Below are positions 7,866-17,123 of a DNA stretch of 42,369 bases, in pieces. Each line of letters starts with the position of its first letter. Positions within the stretch are counted from its first letter, which is position 1. The position numbers and the translations under genes are program-made. Source of the stretch: Myxococcales bacterium (lineage in GTDB: Bacteria; Myxococcota_A; Polyangia; Palsa-1104; SHYY01); the NCBI GenBank assembly GCA_009692555.1, contig SHYY01000025.1:1-42369 (forward strand). Direction: 5' to 3'. The notes beneath the pieces were generated by a model. The model made no database searches and had not been told where the DNA came from. It was given only the letters and a program-made list of their open reading frames with translations.

Positions 7866-8408
7866 ATGCGCCGCGCCAATCTCCGAGAGCTGGCTGCTGC
7901 CGCCTGCGCGCTCGCAGTCGCTGCCACCGCGCTCTCTGCCGCCGCCGTCGCTGGCGGACGGGTCTATCGCAAGAAGGAGTACCGGGTGGCCGCATTCGAG
8001 GTCCCGCGCGGCTGGGACTCGACGCCGCAGATCGGCTACCCGAGCATCCTGGTCCTCGCCACCAGCCCCGACGGGGCGCGCCTCACCCTCGGGGTGCAGC
8101 GGGTGATCCCCGGAACGACCGCGCTCGGGCTGGCCGCCGACGCGCGGGCGGCTCTCCTCCGGCAAGGCTTCGGCGATGCGCGGATCACGCCCGGGAGCGA
8201 CGAGCGGGTCCGACTCGATGCCACCTTCGACCGCGGCGGGAGCGCGCTGCGCCAGGAGTACATCGTCGACGGAGATCTCGCCTTCGTGGTCACGCTGGCG
8301 GTGGCCGTCGCAAAGCAGGCAAAAGCGGTGAAGGACTACGAGGAGGCGCTCGGGTCGCTCGCGATCTCTCCGCCCGTCGGTGGGACGCTCGACGGCGGGG
8401 CGCGCTGA
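7866..8408 (+). CDS. Secreted protein of unknown function (180 aa)
   Basis: The first ~34 residues form a signal peptide: two Arg, then a long Ala/Leu-rich core ending near AAVAGG. The mature part is a single small domain with alternating strands: YRVAAFEVPRGWDSTP, SILVLATSPDGARLTLGVQRV, then a helix LAADARAALLRQGF and LRQEYIVDGDLAFVVTLAV. The pattern resembles lipid- or peptide-binding domains that precede a C-terminal strand-helix, but I do not recognise the family. No Cys for lipid attachment is present. ATG 7866 is chosen because the signal peptide starts there; there is no ribosome site. The SDR gene follows after 79 nt. Confidence 0.65.
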   Translation: MRRANLRELAAAACALAVAATALSAAAVAGGRVYRKKEYRVAAFEVPRGWDSTPQIGYPSILVLATSPDGARLTLGVQRVIPGTTALGLAADARAALLRQGFGDARITPGSDERVRLDATFDRGGSALRQEYIVDGDLAFVVTLAVAVAKQAKAVKDYEEALGSLAISPPVGGTLDGGAR

Positions 8409-8487
8409 AGAGTCTCCGCGAAGAGAACGTCGCTCGAGTAGGATGCGCCCACCACCCTTCGCCGTCCGCCTCGAGAGGAGCAAGAGC

Positions 8488-9501
8488 ATGAAGGTCCTGA
8501 TCACCGGCGCCACCGGGTTCCTCGGCTCGTGGATCGCCCGCGAGCTGATCGCCGCAGGCCACACCGCGCGCGCGCTCGTCCGTCGCACCAGCAGCCTCGC
8601 GAATCTCGAGAAGCTGAACGTCGAGCGCGCCGAGGGGGACGTGCTCGATCGCGCCTCGGTCGAGCGCGCCCTGGAGGGTTGCGACGCGGTGATCCACACC
8701 GCCGGCGTGGCGCACTTTCTCCCCGGCGACAACGAGCGGATGTACGCCGTCAACGCCGGCAGCGTCGAGATCGTGCTCGGCGCGGCGCTGGCGGCGAAGG
8801 TGACGCGCGCGGTGCTCACCTCGTCGACGGCGGTGATGGGCGGCTCGCGGGAGCGCCGGGTGGCCGACGAGAGCACCCCGGGCAACGCCGAGGCGCTCGG
8901 CATCGACTACTTCATCTCGAAGCTGCGCGGCGAGCGCGCCGCCCTCGCCCTCGTCGCGCGCGGCCTGCCGCTGTGCGTCCTCCGCCCGGTGGTCGCGCTC
9001 GGCCCGGGCGACATCTACCACTCGAGCGCCACCACCTTCCTCGCCCTCGCGAAGCGCCAGCTGCCGGTCTACGTCCCGGGCGGAGCCTCCTTCACCGACG
9101 CGCGCGATATCGCCCGCGCCCACGTCGCCGCGCTCGAGCGGGGCCGCATCGGCGAGGTCTACATCCTCGGCGGGCACAACCTCGAGATCGGCGACATGGT
9201 GCGGCGGGTGGCGAAGGTGGCCGGTGTCCCCGCGCCGCGGCAGGCGCCGTTCGCGCTCGCCTACGCCGTCGCTGCGCTGGTCGAGGGCGCCTTCCGGATC
9301 GCGGGAAAGAGGCCCGACCTCTCGCGCCAGCTGGTCAAGGCGAGCCGCCTCTACACCTGGGTCTCGTCGGCGAAGGCCGAGCGCGAGCTCGCCTACACCT
9401 ACCGCCCGTTCGAGGAGTCGCTCCACGACACCCTCCGCTTCTTCCTCCAGACCGGGCGCCTCCAGGCGAACACCCCCGAGCTGCGGGCCCTGGCCGACTG
9501 A
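8488..9501 (+). CDS. NAD(P)-dependent extended SDR epimerase/dehydratase (337 aa)
   Basis: Rossmann motif TGATGFLG lies at residues 6-13, AEGDVLDR near 50 supplies the adenine-contact Asp, and the catalytic pair appears as YFISK (YxxxK) near 155-159 after the SSTAVMGG strand. The overall order (VIHTAGVAHFLPGDNERMYAVNAGS, FTDARDIARAHVAAL) resembles dihydroflavonol-4-reductase-like and hopanoid-associated epimerases. The substrate cannot be told. AGAGGAG at 8474-8480 sets the ATG. The C-terminus is full length. The last 11 bases including the stop, TGGCCGACTGA, are repeated in tandem directly after the gene. Confidence 0.85.
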   Translation: MKVLITGATGFLGSWIARELIAAGHTARALVRRTSSLANLEKLNVERAEGDVLDRASVERALEGCDAVIHTAGVAHFLPGDNERMYAVNAGSVEIVLGAALAAKVTRAVLTSSTAVMGGSRERRVADESTPGNAEALGIDYFISKLRGERAALALVARGLPLCVLRPVVALGPGDIYHSSATTFLALAKRQLPVYVPGGASFTDARDIARAHVAALERGRIGEVYILGGHNLEIGDMVRRVAKVAGVPAPRQAPFALAYAVAALVEGAFRIAGKRPDLSRQLVKASRLYTWVSSAKAERELAYTYRPFEESLHDTLRFFLQTGRLQANTPELRALAD

Positions 9502-9560
9502 TGGCCGACTGACCGGGATTTGAACATCGGCCCCCGCTGACAATTCAATGGCGGCCAGCC

Positions 9561-11207
9561 ATGGTGACCGATGCGCGATCGCGCTCCCGCGGGATCCTCG
9601 ATCGGATCGGCGCGCTGCTCCCGTTCCTCGTCCCCGCGCTGCTGCTCCTCGGGCTTGCCCTCGCGGGCGTGCTGGTCGACGGGGGCAGGCTGTTCTGCTC
9701 GACCCCGACGCTGGCGCTCGATCTCCCGTCGGAGCGCGCGATCCCGGCCGCGGTCGAGGTGGCGGGGATGCAGCGCGACATGGTGTGGCAGTTCCGCTAC
9801 GCGCCGATCGGCACCGAGTTCCGCTCCGGCATCCCCTACTGGATCTACCGCGCGATGCCGCGCCTGTTCCCCGATGACCTCGACGGGCGGGGCTACGAGA
9901 AGCTCGGCTTCACCAGCGACAACGACCACGCCTACTACGCCTCGCGCCCGGTGCCGCGGGGGCTGATCCTCACCGACACCGAGCTGCAGGTGCCGCCCTT
10001 CCCCGTCGCTGTGCGGCTGAAGCGGGTCTCGTTCAACTGCGCGTCGTGCCACCGCGGCGGCTGGCGCGATCCCGGGGACCGGAGCATCCACCTCGTCGAC
10101 GGGATGCCCAACCACACCGCCGATCTCCAGGGCTTCAAGCGCTACTTCTTCAAGAACGTGCACAGCGAGCGCTTCAATCCGCGCAGCGTGCTCGGCGCGA
10201 TCAACGAGGAGCTGGCGTCGCTCGGCAGCCCCGCGCTGACGCCTACCGAGGAGCTGGTCTACACCGGGATCGTCGAGGTGATGAAGCGACAGCCGGGGCG
10301 CGAGTGGATGGACCGGCGCGCCGACAACGGCCCGAGGCGCCTCGACGCCTTCACCGCGGTGAAGGACGAGGTGCTCGGTGTCCCCGACGACGGCACCGTC
10401 GCCACGGTCGATTTTCCGTCGCTGTGGAACCAGGGCGCGGCGATCCGCCCGTGGCATCACTGGGATGGCAACACCGCCGACTCCCGCGCGCGGAACTTCG
10501 GCTCCACCGTCGGTGTGGGCGGGATCTCGATGTCGGTCGACAAGCCCGAGGTGCTGGCCGTCGGTGCCTGGACCGAGGAGCGGCTCCGCCCACCGCCCTG
10601 GCCCGACGCGCTCGACCGGCCCGACCCGGCGAGCGCCCTGCGCGGCCGCGCGACCTATCTCGCGCGCTGCGCCGCCTGCCACGGGCTCTACGATCGCGAG
10701 CGCGCCTCGATCGCGCGGGCGGCGAAGGGCGATCTCTACATGACGGTGGTCGACGTGAAGACCGACGAGGGACGCCGGCGCGCCTTCCCGCCCGCGGCGG
10801 CGGCCGTGCTGAGCGAGTTCGGCGGGCGCCGGAATCTATGGGGCTTCTCCGCCTTCCGCGGCAACGACCCGAAGGCGAGCGGCTACCTCGCCCTGCCGCT
10901 CGACGGGATCTGGGCGCGCGCGCCCTATCTCCACAACGGCTCGGTCCCGACGCTGGACAAGCTGCTGGGCCCGCCCGATCGCCGCCCCCGCGAGTTCTAC
11001 CGCGGGACCATGACCTACAACCGGGTCGAGGTCGGCTTCGAGTACGACGCCGCGAAGACCGACGAGGGCAGGGAGCGCCTGTTCCTCTACCGCACCCTCG
11101 ATTCGAACGGCGCGCCCATCCCCGGCAATGGCAACCAGGGCCACGAGTTCACCGTCGCTGACGACGCGCAGCGCGCCGACCTGATCGAGTTCCTGAAGAC
11201 GCTGTAG
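9561..11207 (+). CDS. Membrane-anchored di-haem c-type cytochrome (548 aa)
   Basis: An N-terminal hydrophobic helix (about residues 14-40) is a signal anchor, placing the protein in the periplasm. Two haem c sites are visible, CASCH at 160-164 and CAACH at 370-374. The last third contains GIWARAPYLHNGSVPTLDKLL, the block shared by bacterial cytochrome c peroxidases and RoxA/RoxB-type rubber oxygenases; WNQGAAIRPWHHWDGN near 290 also fits the latter group. I call it a cytochrome c peroxidase/RoxA superfamily member without assigning a substrate. It is followed after 11 nt by two coupled genes of unknown function, which suggests one operon to 13179. Confidence 0.8.
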   Translation: MVTDARSRSRGILDRIGALLPFLVPALLLLGLALAGVLVDGGRLFCSTPTLALDLPSERAIPAAVEVAGMQRDMVWQFRYAPIGTEFRSGIPYWIYRAMPRLFPDDLDGRGYEKLGFTSDNDHAYYASRPVPRGLILTDTELQVPPFPVAVRLKRVSFNCASCHRGGWRDPGDRSIHLVDGMPNHTADLQGFKRYFFKNVHSERFNPRSVLGAINEELASLGSPALTPTEELVYTGIVEVMKRQPGREWMDRRADNGPRRLDAFTAVKDEVLGVPDDGTVATVDFPSLWNQGAAIRPWHHWDGNTADSRARNFGSTVGVGGISMSVDKPEVLAVGAWTEERLRPPPWPDALDRPDPASALRGRATYLARCAACHGLYDRERASIARAAKGDLYMTVVDVKTDEGRRRAFPPAAAAVLSEFGGRRNLWGFSAFRGNDPKASGYLALPLDGIWARAPYLHNGSVPTLDKLLGPPDRRPREFYRGTMTYNRVEVGFEYDAAKTDEGRERLFLYRTLDSNGAPIPGNGNQGHEFTVADDAQRADLIEFLKTL

Positions 11208-11218
11208 CGAGGAGAGCG

Positions 11219-12241
11219 ATGTTCCCCCTGATCGAGACGGCGGTGGCGTTCGCGGCGGTGATGATGGTGGCGAGCCTGTTCGTGAGCGCGCTGGTCCAGG
11301 TCATCCACAGCCTGCTCAAGCTGCGCGGCAAGCTGCTGGCGGACATGCTGCGCACGCTGGTCCACAACTTCCGGGCCACGCAGAGCCTCGTCAACCCGGC
11401 CCCGCTCGAGGAGTGGACGATCCGGCACGCCTTCGCGCGGGCGGTGCTCACCCACCCGCTCCTGCACACCCGCCGGCGGATCGACTCGGTGGGCGCCGAT
11501 ACCAGCAAGCTGCACTTCGACGTCGACTACCTCGCCGAGGACGACCTTCTGGGCATCGTGCGGGCGCACTTCGACGCGGGCGATGCGGGCGGCGATCCGA
11601 TCCGGAAGGCGATCGGCGGCGACATGGAGGCGTTCGAGCGCTTCACCCGTCGCTGGTACCAGACGATCGGGGCCACCGCGTCGGAGCAGTTCAAGCGGGT
11701 GATGCGCCGGCTCACCCTCGGCGTCGCCTTCAGCGCCGTGGTGGTGATGAACCTCGACGGGCTGCACCTGATCGCCGACCTCTACCGCGACCAGGGGGCG
11801 CGCGAGGCGCTGGTCCGGCAGGTCGAGGCGATCCGCCAGACCTCGGTTCGCCTCGGCGTGCAGGAGGCGAGCGAGGCCGACGCCAAGGGGCCGCCGGGGG
11901 CGGTGCGGCGCGATACCTCGAACCGGGATCTCGCCCTCGAGCCGCAGAAGACCGCGTCGATCCTCGACGAGGCCGGGGTCGGCATCGGCTGGCAATCGAG
12001 CTGGATCACGCGCCGCTTTTGCGCCTACCGCGGCGAGTGCGCGCCCGGGACCGTCCGGCCGTCGGGAAACCGGATGATCGCCGATGCCCTGTTCTGGCTC
12101 GCCGGGCTGCTCTTCTCGTGCGTGATGCTGACGCTCGGCGCCCCGTTCTGGGCGACCACCCTCGGCAGGCTGGTCAATCTGAAGAACGAGGTGCAGAAGT
12201 CCAAGGAGCCCGACGAGCCGGGGAAGCCGGTCGAATCGTGA
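11219..12241 (+). CDS. Membrane protein of unknown function (340 aa)
   Basis: GAGGAGA just upstream sets ATG 11219. Hydrophobic segments are seen at about residues 7-29, 165-180 and 283-307, with a largely soluble polar stretch between them (DPIRKAIGGDMEAFERFTRRWYQTI, then ...SEADAKGPPGAVRRD). The C-terminal tail is charged and ends in KEPDEPGKPVES. No family is recognised. It is placed between the di-haem cytochrome and the next unknown gene, overlapping the latter's start by 4 nt, so the three are probably produced together. Confidence 0.7.
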   Translation: MFPLIETAVAFAAVMMVASLFVSALVQVIHSLLKLRGKLLADMLRTLVHNFRATQSLVNPAPLEEWTIRHAFARAVLTHPLLHTRRRIDSVGADTSKLHFDVDYLAEDDLLGIVRAHFDAGDAGGDPIRKAIGGDMEAFERFTRRWYQTIGATASEQFKRVMRRLTLGVAFSAVVVMNLDGLHLIADLYRDQGAREALVRQVEAIRQTSVRLGVQEASEADAKGPPGAVRRDTSNRDLALEPQKTASILDEAGVGIGWQSSWITRRFCAYRGECAPGTVRPSGNRMIADALFWLAGLLFSCVMLTLGAPFWATTLGRLVNLKNEVQKSKEPDEPGKPVES

Positions 12242-13179
12242 TCCCGCCGCTCCTCCAGCTCGGCGAGGCGCCGCGCACTCCGCAGGCCGAGGTGCGCACG
12301 CTGATCGCCATGCTGCTCGGACGCATCGCCGCGCTGCGCGACCTCGATCCGCGGCTGTGCGACCTGATCCTGCCGACGGTGGACCTCGAGGCGACGATGC
12401 GCTTCGTCCCGGGCGCGGGCCTGCTCGAGGCGCCGCTCGGGCGCGCGATCAACCAGGCGCTCCGCCTGCCCGCGGACGGTGCGTCGTGGCCGGTGGCTTT
12501 CCGCGCCGACATCTACCGCGAGGCGGGCGCGTCCGGCGCCAGCGAGTTCCTCGACTGGCAGATGATCAATCGGGTCGGCGAGCGGGCCGATCGCCACGAG
12601 CAGGTCCACCTCTACAGCGTGATCGAGCCTCCCGACGGGAGCGCGCGCCTCGCCGTGTCTCGCCGCCGCCGCGCGATCAGCGAGAGCGTCGAGCTGCCCG
12701 ACAAGTCCCACGACCGCTACTCGCTCACCACCACGCGCATCCACGACTGGCGCGCCGACCGCCAGTTCCTGCGCCCGTGCGCCCGCAGCGCCGAGCTCCG
12801 CCGGGGGGTGGCGGACGCGCCCTCCTCGTCGCTGCAGCTGGTTCGCACCGACATGGATCGGCCGTTCCAGCAGCCGGTCCTGCGGCAGGTCGGCGCGCGC
12901 TCGCACAACTACTACGCGCTCAACCTCGCGACCGGCGATCGGGCCTACGTCCACTATTTCGACTTCTGGCTGCCCGAGCGGCCGCGTCCCCTCGTCGACG
13001 CGATCGGCCGCCTGCTGGCCCCGCACGAGCTCGGCCACTACGAGGTATGGGACTACCGCGAGACCGCGCGCACCGCGACCTGGGATCCGACGCTCCACAC
13101 CGGGCTGAGGAGCGACACTCCGTTGCTGCCGACACGCGCGGGCACCCTGCCACCACCCCGGTCCCCGCCGGAGCCGTGA
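12238..13179 (+). CDS. Protein of unknown function (313 aa)
   Basis: GTG 12238 overlaps the previous stop (GTGA), implying coupled translation. No signal peptide or membrane segment is visible, so it is likely cytoplasmic or peripheral. Recognisable blocks are LAPHELGHYEVWDYRETARTATWDP near the end and SVELPDKSHDRYSLTTTRIHDW in the middle. HELGH resembles a zinc-protease HExxH site but lacks the second His at the right spacing (H-E-L-G-H is HExxH; no third ligand was found downstream), so a protease call is not justified. The C-terminus is Pro-rich. Confidence 0.65.
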   Translation: MIPPLLQLGEAPRTPQAEVRTLIAMLLGRIAALRDLDPRLCDLILPTVDLEATMRFVPGAGLLEAPLGRAINQALRLPADGASWPVAFRADIYREAGASGASEFLDWQMINRVGERADRHEQVHLYSVIEPPDGSARLAVSRRRRAISESVELPDKSHDRYSLTTTRIHDWRADRQFLRPCARSAELRRGVADAPSSSLQLVRTDMDRPFQQPVLRQVGARSHNYYALNLATGDRAYVHYFDFWLPERPRPLVDAIGRLLAPHELGHYEVWDYRETARTATWDPTLHTGLRSDTPLLPTRAGTLPPPRSPPEP

Positions 13180-13232
13180 GCCTCAGCGGGCCGTGGCGTC
13201 AACCACAAATGCCAGTGAAATGGGTCCGATCC

Positions 13233-13718
13233 TCAGCGACGCGCGCCAGCGGGCCAGACCGCGCGGAGGCCGCCCCCGGGGACGGGTTCGAACAGCGGGC
13301 GGATCTTCGGGCCGAGGCGGTGGAAATGGGGACCGCGGGAGAAGGCGAGCGGGATCGCCAGCTCGTCCATCAGGGAGAGGCTGGTGCAGTCGGTGAATGA
13401 CAGGCGCGGCGTGTCCCCCGCCAGTCGCTCGAAGATGACCACCGCCCGCTCGCGCCGCTCCTCGGTCACTGCGATCAGCTCGAGCATTCCGCCCGCCCGG
13501 GCGGTCCGCGCGAAGTCGATGAAGGCGAGCGCGCACGCTGCGCCGGCGGCGTTGTGGAGGCCGGTGACCGTCTCGTCGAGGACGTAGTCGCTGGTGACCG
13601 CGTGGCAGCTGTCGCGCAGGAGCCGCCGATTCGCATCCCCGGCGACGTCGTGATCCGGGTCGCGCGCGTTGGCGAGGGCCATGAAGCCCCAGGTGTCGTA
13701 GAAGATGGTGCGGACCAC
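13233..13718 (-). CDS. PIN-domain toxin, VapC-like (161 aa)
   Basis: The PIN ribonuclease fold is indicated by the acidic residues in order: FYDTWGF (Asp8), YVLDETVTG (Asp/Glu near 47-49), and RLSFTDCTSLSLMDELAI, where TD and MD supply the third and fourth acids. It would cleave RNA when freed from its antitoxin. The GTG start at 13718 is one base past the stop of the RHH gene, the usual antitoxin-toxin coupling. The C-terminal ~25 residues after RLGPKIRPLFEP extend slightly beyond the core domain. Confidence 0.8.
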   Translation of the reverse strand: MVRTIFYDTWGFMALANARDPDHDVAGDANRRLLRDSCHAVTSDYVLDETVTGLHNAAGAACALAFIDFARTARAGGMLELIAVTEERRERAVVIFERLAGDTPRLSFTDCTSLSLMDELAIPLAFSRGPHFHRLGPKIRPLFEPVPGGGLRAVWPAGARR

Positions 13719-13719
13719 G

Positions 13720-14052
13720 CTACGGACCGCGCCGCTTCTTGGCCGGACGCGCGCGCGGGCGCGGGGGACCGTAACCGGCGGAGGGCTCGCGGGCCGCGAG
13801 ATCGTACACCACCTGGTCGATGCGATCCGTAGCCGGAGGGCCCGAATAGAGCCCTCCGCGCAGCCGATCCCAGGACTCGCCCGCGAGCCGCTTCAGCGTC
13901 GCTGCGTCCTGCCGCTGCACCTCGCTGTCGAGCACGCGCTCGGCGCCCTGCAGGAGGAGATCGTTGACCGAACAGTCCCGCAGCATGGCCGCATCGCGCA
14001 GCCTCCGCCGGAGCGGCTCCGGCAGGTAGATCGTCGTTTTCCTCAGCGCCAT
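13720..14052 (-). CDS. Ribbon-helix-helix antitoxin, CopG/VapB-like (110 aa)
   Basis: The N-terminal MALRKTTIYLPEPLRRRL strand and following helices (RDAAMLRDCSVNDLLLQGAERVL) are a ribbon-helix-helix DNA-binding domain, residues about 5-47. The remainder (48-110) is the polar toxin-binding tail, ending in a basic Pro/Arg/Lys stretch. It precedes and is coupled to the PIN toxin gene, so it probably neutralises the toxin and represses its own promoter. Confidence 0.8.
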   Translation of the reverse strand: MALRKTTIYLPEPLRRRLRDAAMLRDCSVNDLLLQGAERVLDSEVQRQDAATLKRLAGESWDRLRGGLYSGPPATDRIDQVVYDLAAREPSAGYGPPRPRARPAKKRRGP

Positions 14053-14154
14053 TTCCCCCAGATACCCTCATGCCTTCACGCCTTCAAGCGCCGCGTGCAG
14101 AATCGATCGGCCGCCGATCGCCGCCCGGTGAGCGGCACGCCAGTTCCCGGGTCG

Positions 14155-17019
14155 CTACGCCCGTCGTGCCACGCGGAGCAGCGGACGGAGGTAGCGCCCG
14201 GTGTGCGATGCCGCCGCCAGCGCGATCGCCTCGGGCGGGCCGGCGGCGACGATCTCTCCGCCCGCCGCGCCGCCTTCGGGGCCGAGGTCGATTACCCAAT
14301 CGGCGGTCTTCACCACGTCGAGGTTGTGCTCGATCACGATCACCGTGTTGCCTGCGTCGACCAGGCGGCCGAGCACCGCGAGGAGCTTCTTCACGTCGTC
14401 GAAGTGCAGGCCGGTGGTCGGCTCGTCGAGGAGGTAGAGCGTGCGACCGGTGTCGCGGCGGCACAGCTCGCGCGCCAGCTTCACCCGCTGCGCCTCGCCG
14501 CCCGAGAGCGTCGGCGCAGGCTGTCCGAGCGCGACGTAGCCGAGGCCGACGTCGACCAGCGTGCCGAGGATCTGCTTCAAGGACGGGTGGTGCTGGAACA
14601 GGTCCAGGGCGCGCGCGATCGAGGTCTCCAGCAGGTCGGCGATCGAGAGCCCTTTGTACTTCACCCGCAGCGTGGCGTCGTTGTAGCGGCGCCCGCGGCA
14701 CACCTCGCAGGGGACGAAGACGTCGGCGAGGAAGTGCATCTCCACCCGCTTCACCCCGTCGCCCTCGCAGGCCTCGCAGCGACCGCCCTTGACGTTGAAG
14801 CTGAAGCGGCCGGCCGCGAATCCGTAGGCGCGCGACTCGGGGAGGTTGGCGTAGAGGTCACGGATGTGATCGAACGCCTTGGTGTAGGTGGCGGAGTTGG
14901 AGCGCGGGGTGCGGCCGATCGGCTGCTGATCGATCGCCACCACCTTGTCGATCTGCTCGATCCCCTCGATCGCGTCGTGCGCGCCGATCGGGTCCAGCGA
15001 GGCGTGGAGGTGCCGCCGCAGCGCCGGGTAGAGAATGGCGTTGATCAGCGACGATTTCCCGGCGCCCGAGACCCCGGTGATCGCGGTCAGCACGCCGAGC
15101 GGGAAGGCGGCGTCGATGTCCTTCAGGTTGTGCTCGCGCGCACCGCGGACACGCAGGGTCCCCTTGGGCGCGCGGCGATGGGAGGGCTGCTCGATCCGCT
15201 CGCGCCCGGCGAGGTAGGCGCCGGTGAGCGATTTGCGATCCTTGCGCAGCGCCGCGGGAGTGCCGGAAAAGACCACCGCGCCCCCCAGCTCGCCCGCGCC
15301 GGGTCCGAAGTCGACCACCCAGTCGGCGCTCTCGATCGTCTCCTCGTCGTGCTCCACCACCAGCACGGTGTTGCCGAGGTCGCGCAGGCTCTGCAGCGTC
15401 TCGATCAGGCGCCGGTTGTCGCGCTGGTGGAGCCCGATCGACGGCTCGTCGAGGATGTACATCACCCCCGACAGCTCGGCGCCGAGCTGCGACGCGAGGC
15501 GGATCCGCTGCGCTTCGCCCCCGGAGAGCGTCGCCGCCGCGCGATCGAGCGAGAGGTAGTCGAGGCCGACGTTGAGCAGGAACGAGAGGCGATTATCGAT
15601 CTCCTTCAGGATCTCCTTGGCGATCACCGCGCGCGACCCGGCGAGGCCGATCGCCTCGAACCACGCCTTGGCGCCACCGACGGTGAGCGAGGTCACCCCG
15701 ACGATCGAACGATCGTTCGGCGGGGCGCCGATCCGCACCGCCCGCGACTCGGGCCGGAGGCGTTCGCCGAGGCAGGCGCGGCACTTCGCCTCGCGGAGGT
15801 ACTTCTCGTAGTGCTGCCGCATCGGCTCCGATGAGGTCTGCTTGTAGCGGCGCATCAGCGAGTGGAGGATCCCCTCGAAGCGCATCGCCCACGAGCCGCC
15901 GCCGTGGCGCCCCTCCCACTTCACCTGCACCCGCTGCTCGCCGCTGCCTTGGAGGATGAGGTCGCGCTTGGCCGCCGGGAGCTTCTGCCACGGGACATCG
16001 AGATCGATCCCGAACTCCTCGGTGAGCGCGCGGATGATGTTCCACACCCAGCCCTCGCCGCGCGTGACCGCCGTCGCCCACGGCTCGATCGCGCCGGCCC
16101 GGATCGAGAGGCTCGGATCGGGCACCACCAGCGCCGCGTCCATCTCCATCGACGAGCCGAGGCCGGTGCAGTCGGGGCACATCCCAAGCGGCGAGTTGAA
16201 CGAGAAAGCCGACGGCGCCAGCTCGGGGAAGCCGATCCCGCAGGTCGGGCAGGCGCGGGCCTCGGAGAGCGCGCGCTCCTCGCCCCCGTCGATCGCCAGG
16301 ATCAGGGTGCCCTCGCCGAGCTTGAGCGCGCCCTCGACCGCGTCGGTGATGCGCGGGCGATCCTCGGCGCGCGCGGTCAGGCGGTCGACGACGATCTCCA
16401 GCGAGTGCTTCTTCTTCTTGTCGAGGGCCGGCGCCTCCTGGATCTTCACGATTTTTCCGTCGATGCGGGCGCGCGAGTAGCCCTTCTTCTGCGCCTCCCC
16501 GAGGATCTCGCGGTGCTCGCCCTTGCGCCCCACCACCGTCGGTGCGAGCACCATCAGGCGAGTTCCCTCGGGGAGCGCCAGCACCTGCTCGACGATCTCG
16601 GCGGCGCTCTGCGGCTGGACCGGGCCGCCGCAGAGGTGGCAGCGCTGCTCGCCGACGCGCGCGAAGAGGACCCGCAGGTAGTCATAGATCTCGGTGATCG
16701 TACCGACGGTGGAGCGGGGGTTCGAGGAGGCCGACTTCTGCTCGATCGCGATGGTCGGCGAGAGGCCGCGGATCGACTCGTAGCGCGGCTTGTCCATCTG
16801 GCCGAGAAACTGCCGCGCGTAGGCGGACAGCGACTCGACGTACCGCCGCTGGCCCTCGGCGTAGAGGGTGTCGAAGGCGAGCGACGACTTGCCCGATCCC
16901 GAGACGCCGGTGAGGACCACCAGCTTGCGCTTCGGGATCGAGAGGTCGTCGACCTTCAGGTTGTGCTCCCGCGCCCCGCGGACGCGGATGAACTCGGGCT
17001 CGGAGGTCCGCCTGACCAT
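14155..17019 (-). CDS. uvrA: Excinuclease ABC subunit A (954 aa)
   Basis: This is the damage-recognition ATPase of nucleotide excision repair. The two ABC modules are complete: Walker [10 protein letters not shown] near residues 38-46, signature [12 protein letters not shown] and [14 protein letters not shown] in the first, and [21 protein letters not shown] and [13 protein letters not shown] in the second. Zinc Cys pairs are present (CHLCGG, CPTCG with [12 protein letters not shown] with CEVCRG). The length is normal for the family. ATG 17019 has no clear ribosome site; TAGATC lies 9 nt upstream on the minus strand. No uvrB or uvrC is nearby. Confidence 0.97.
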   Translation of the reverse strand: MVRRTSEPEFIRVRGAREHNLKVDDLSIPKRKLVVLTGVSGSGKSSLAFDTLYAEGQRRYVESLSAYARQFLGQMDKPRYESIRGLSPTIAIEQKSASSNPRSTVGTITEIYDYLRVLFARVGEQRCHLCGGPVQPQSAAEIVEQVLALPEGTRLMVLAPTVVGRKGEHREILGEAQKKGYSRARIDGKIVKIQEAPALDKKKKHSLEIVVDRLTARAEDRPRITDAVEGALKLGEGTLILAIDGGEERALSEARACPTCGIGFPELAPSAFSFNSPLGMCPDCTGLGSSMEMDAALVVPDPSLSIRAGAIEPWATAVTRGEGWVWNIIRALTEEFGIDLDVPWQKLPAAKRDLILQGSGEQRVQVKWEGRHGGGSWAMRFEGILHSLMRRYKQTSSEPMRQHYEKYLREAKCRACLGERLRPESRAVRIGAPPNDRSIVGVTSLTVGGAKAWFEAIGLAGSRAVIAKEILKEIDNRLSFLLNVGLDYLSLDRAAATLSGGEAQRIRLASQLGAELSGVMYILDEPSIGLHQRDNRRLIETLQSLRDLGNTVLVVEHDEETIESADWVVDFGPGAGELGGAVVFSGTPAALRKDRKSLTGAYLAGRERIEQPSHRRAPKGTLRVRGAREHNLKDIDAAFPLGVLTAITGVSGAGKSSLINAILYPALRRHLHASLDPIGAHDAIEGIEQIDKVVAIDQQPIGRTPRSNSATYTKAFDHIRDLYANLPESRAYGFAAGRFSFNVKGGRCEACEGDGVKRVEMHFLADVFVPCEVCRGRRYNDATLRVKYKGLSIADLLETSIARALDLFQHHPSLKQILGTLVDVGLGYVALGQPAPTLSGGEAQRVKLARELCRRDTGRTLYLLDEPTTGLHFDDVKKLLAVLGRLVDAGNTVIVIEHNLDVVKTADWVIDLGPEGGAAGGEIVAAGPPEAIALAAASHTGRYLRPLLRVARRA

Positions 17020-17056
17020 GGGGCGACGGATCTACCATGGAACTGCTTCGCTCGGC

Positions 17057-17085
17057 TTGACCCCGCGCTCGCGGCGCGGGATTCT
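17057..17085 (+). promoter_or_regulatory. Candidate promoter for the 17124 lipoprotein gene
   Basis: TTGACC (17057-17062) and GATTCT (17080-17085) are separated by 17 nt and lie 38 nt before the ATG at 17124. The -35 is good and the -10 weak; the spacer is a GC-rich inverted repeat. Confidence 0.3.
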
Positions 17086-17123
17086 CCCGCGTCGTGGAGC
17101 CAGACGAGGATCGGGGGATCGCG

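Noticed and set aside
12238..13179. Zinc metalloprotease, from the HELGH stretch
   Set aside because: HExxH is present but the surrounding sequence lacks hydrophobic residues at the usual places and no third ligand is identifiable.
13705..15834. Long open frame on the plus strand opposite vapBC and uvrA
   Set aside because: Its product is Arg/Ala/Asp-rich with no motif, and it lies wholly antisense to genes with clear family signatures. Such shadows are expected in GC-rich DNA.
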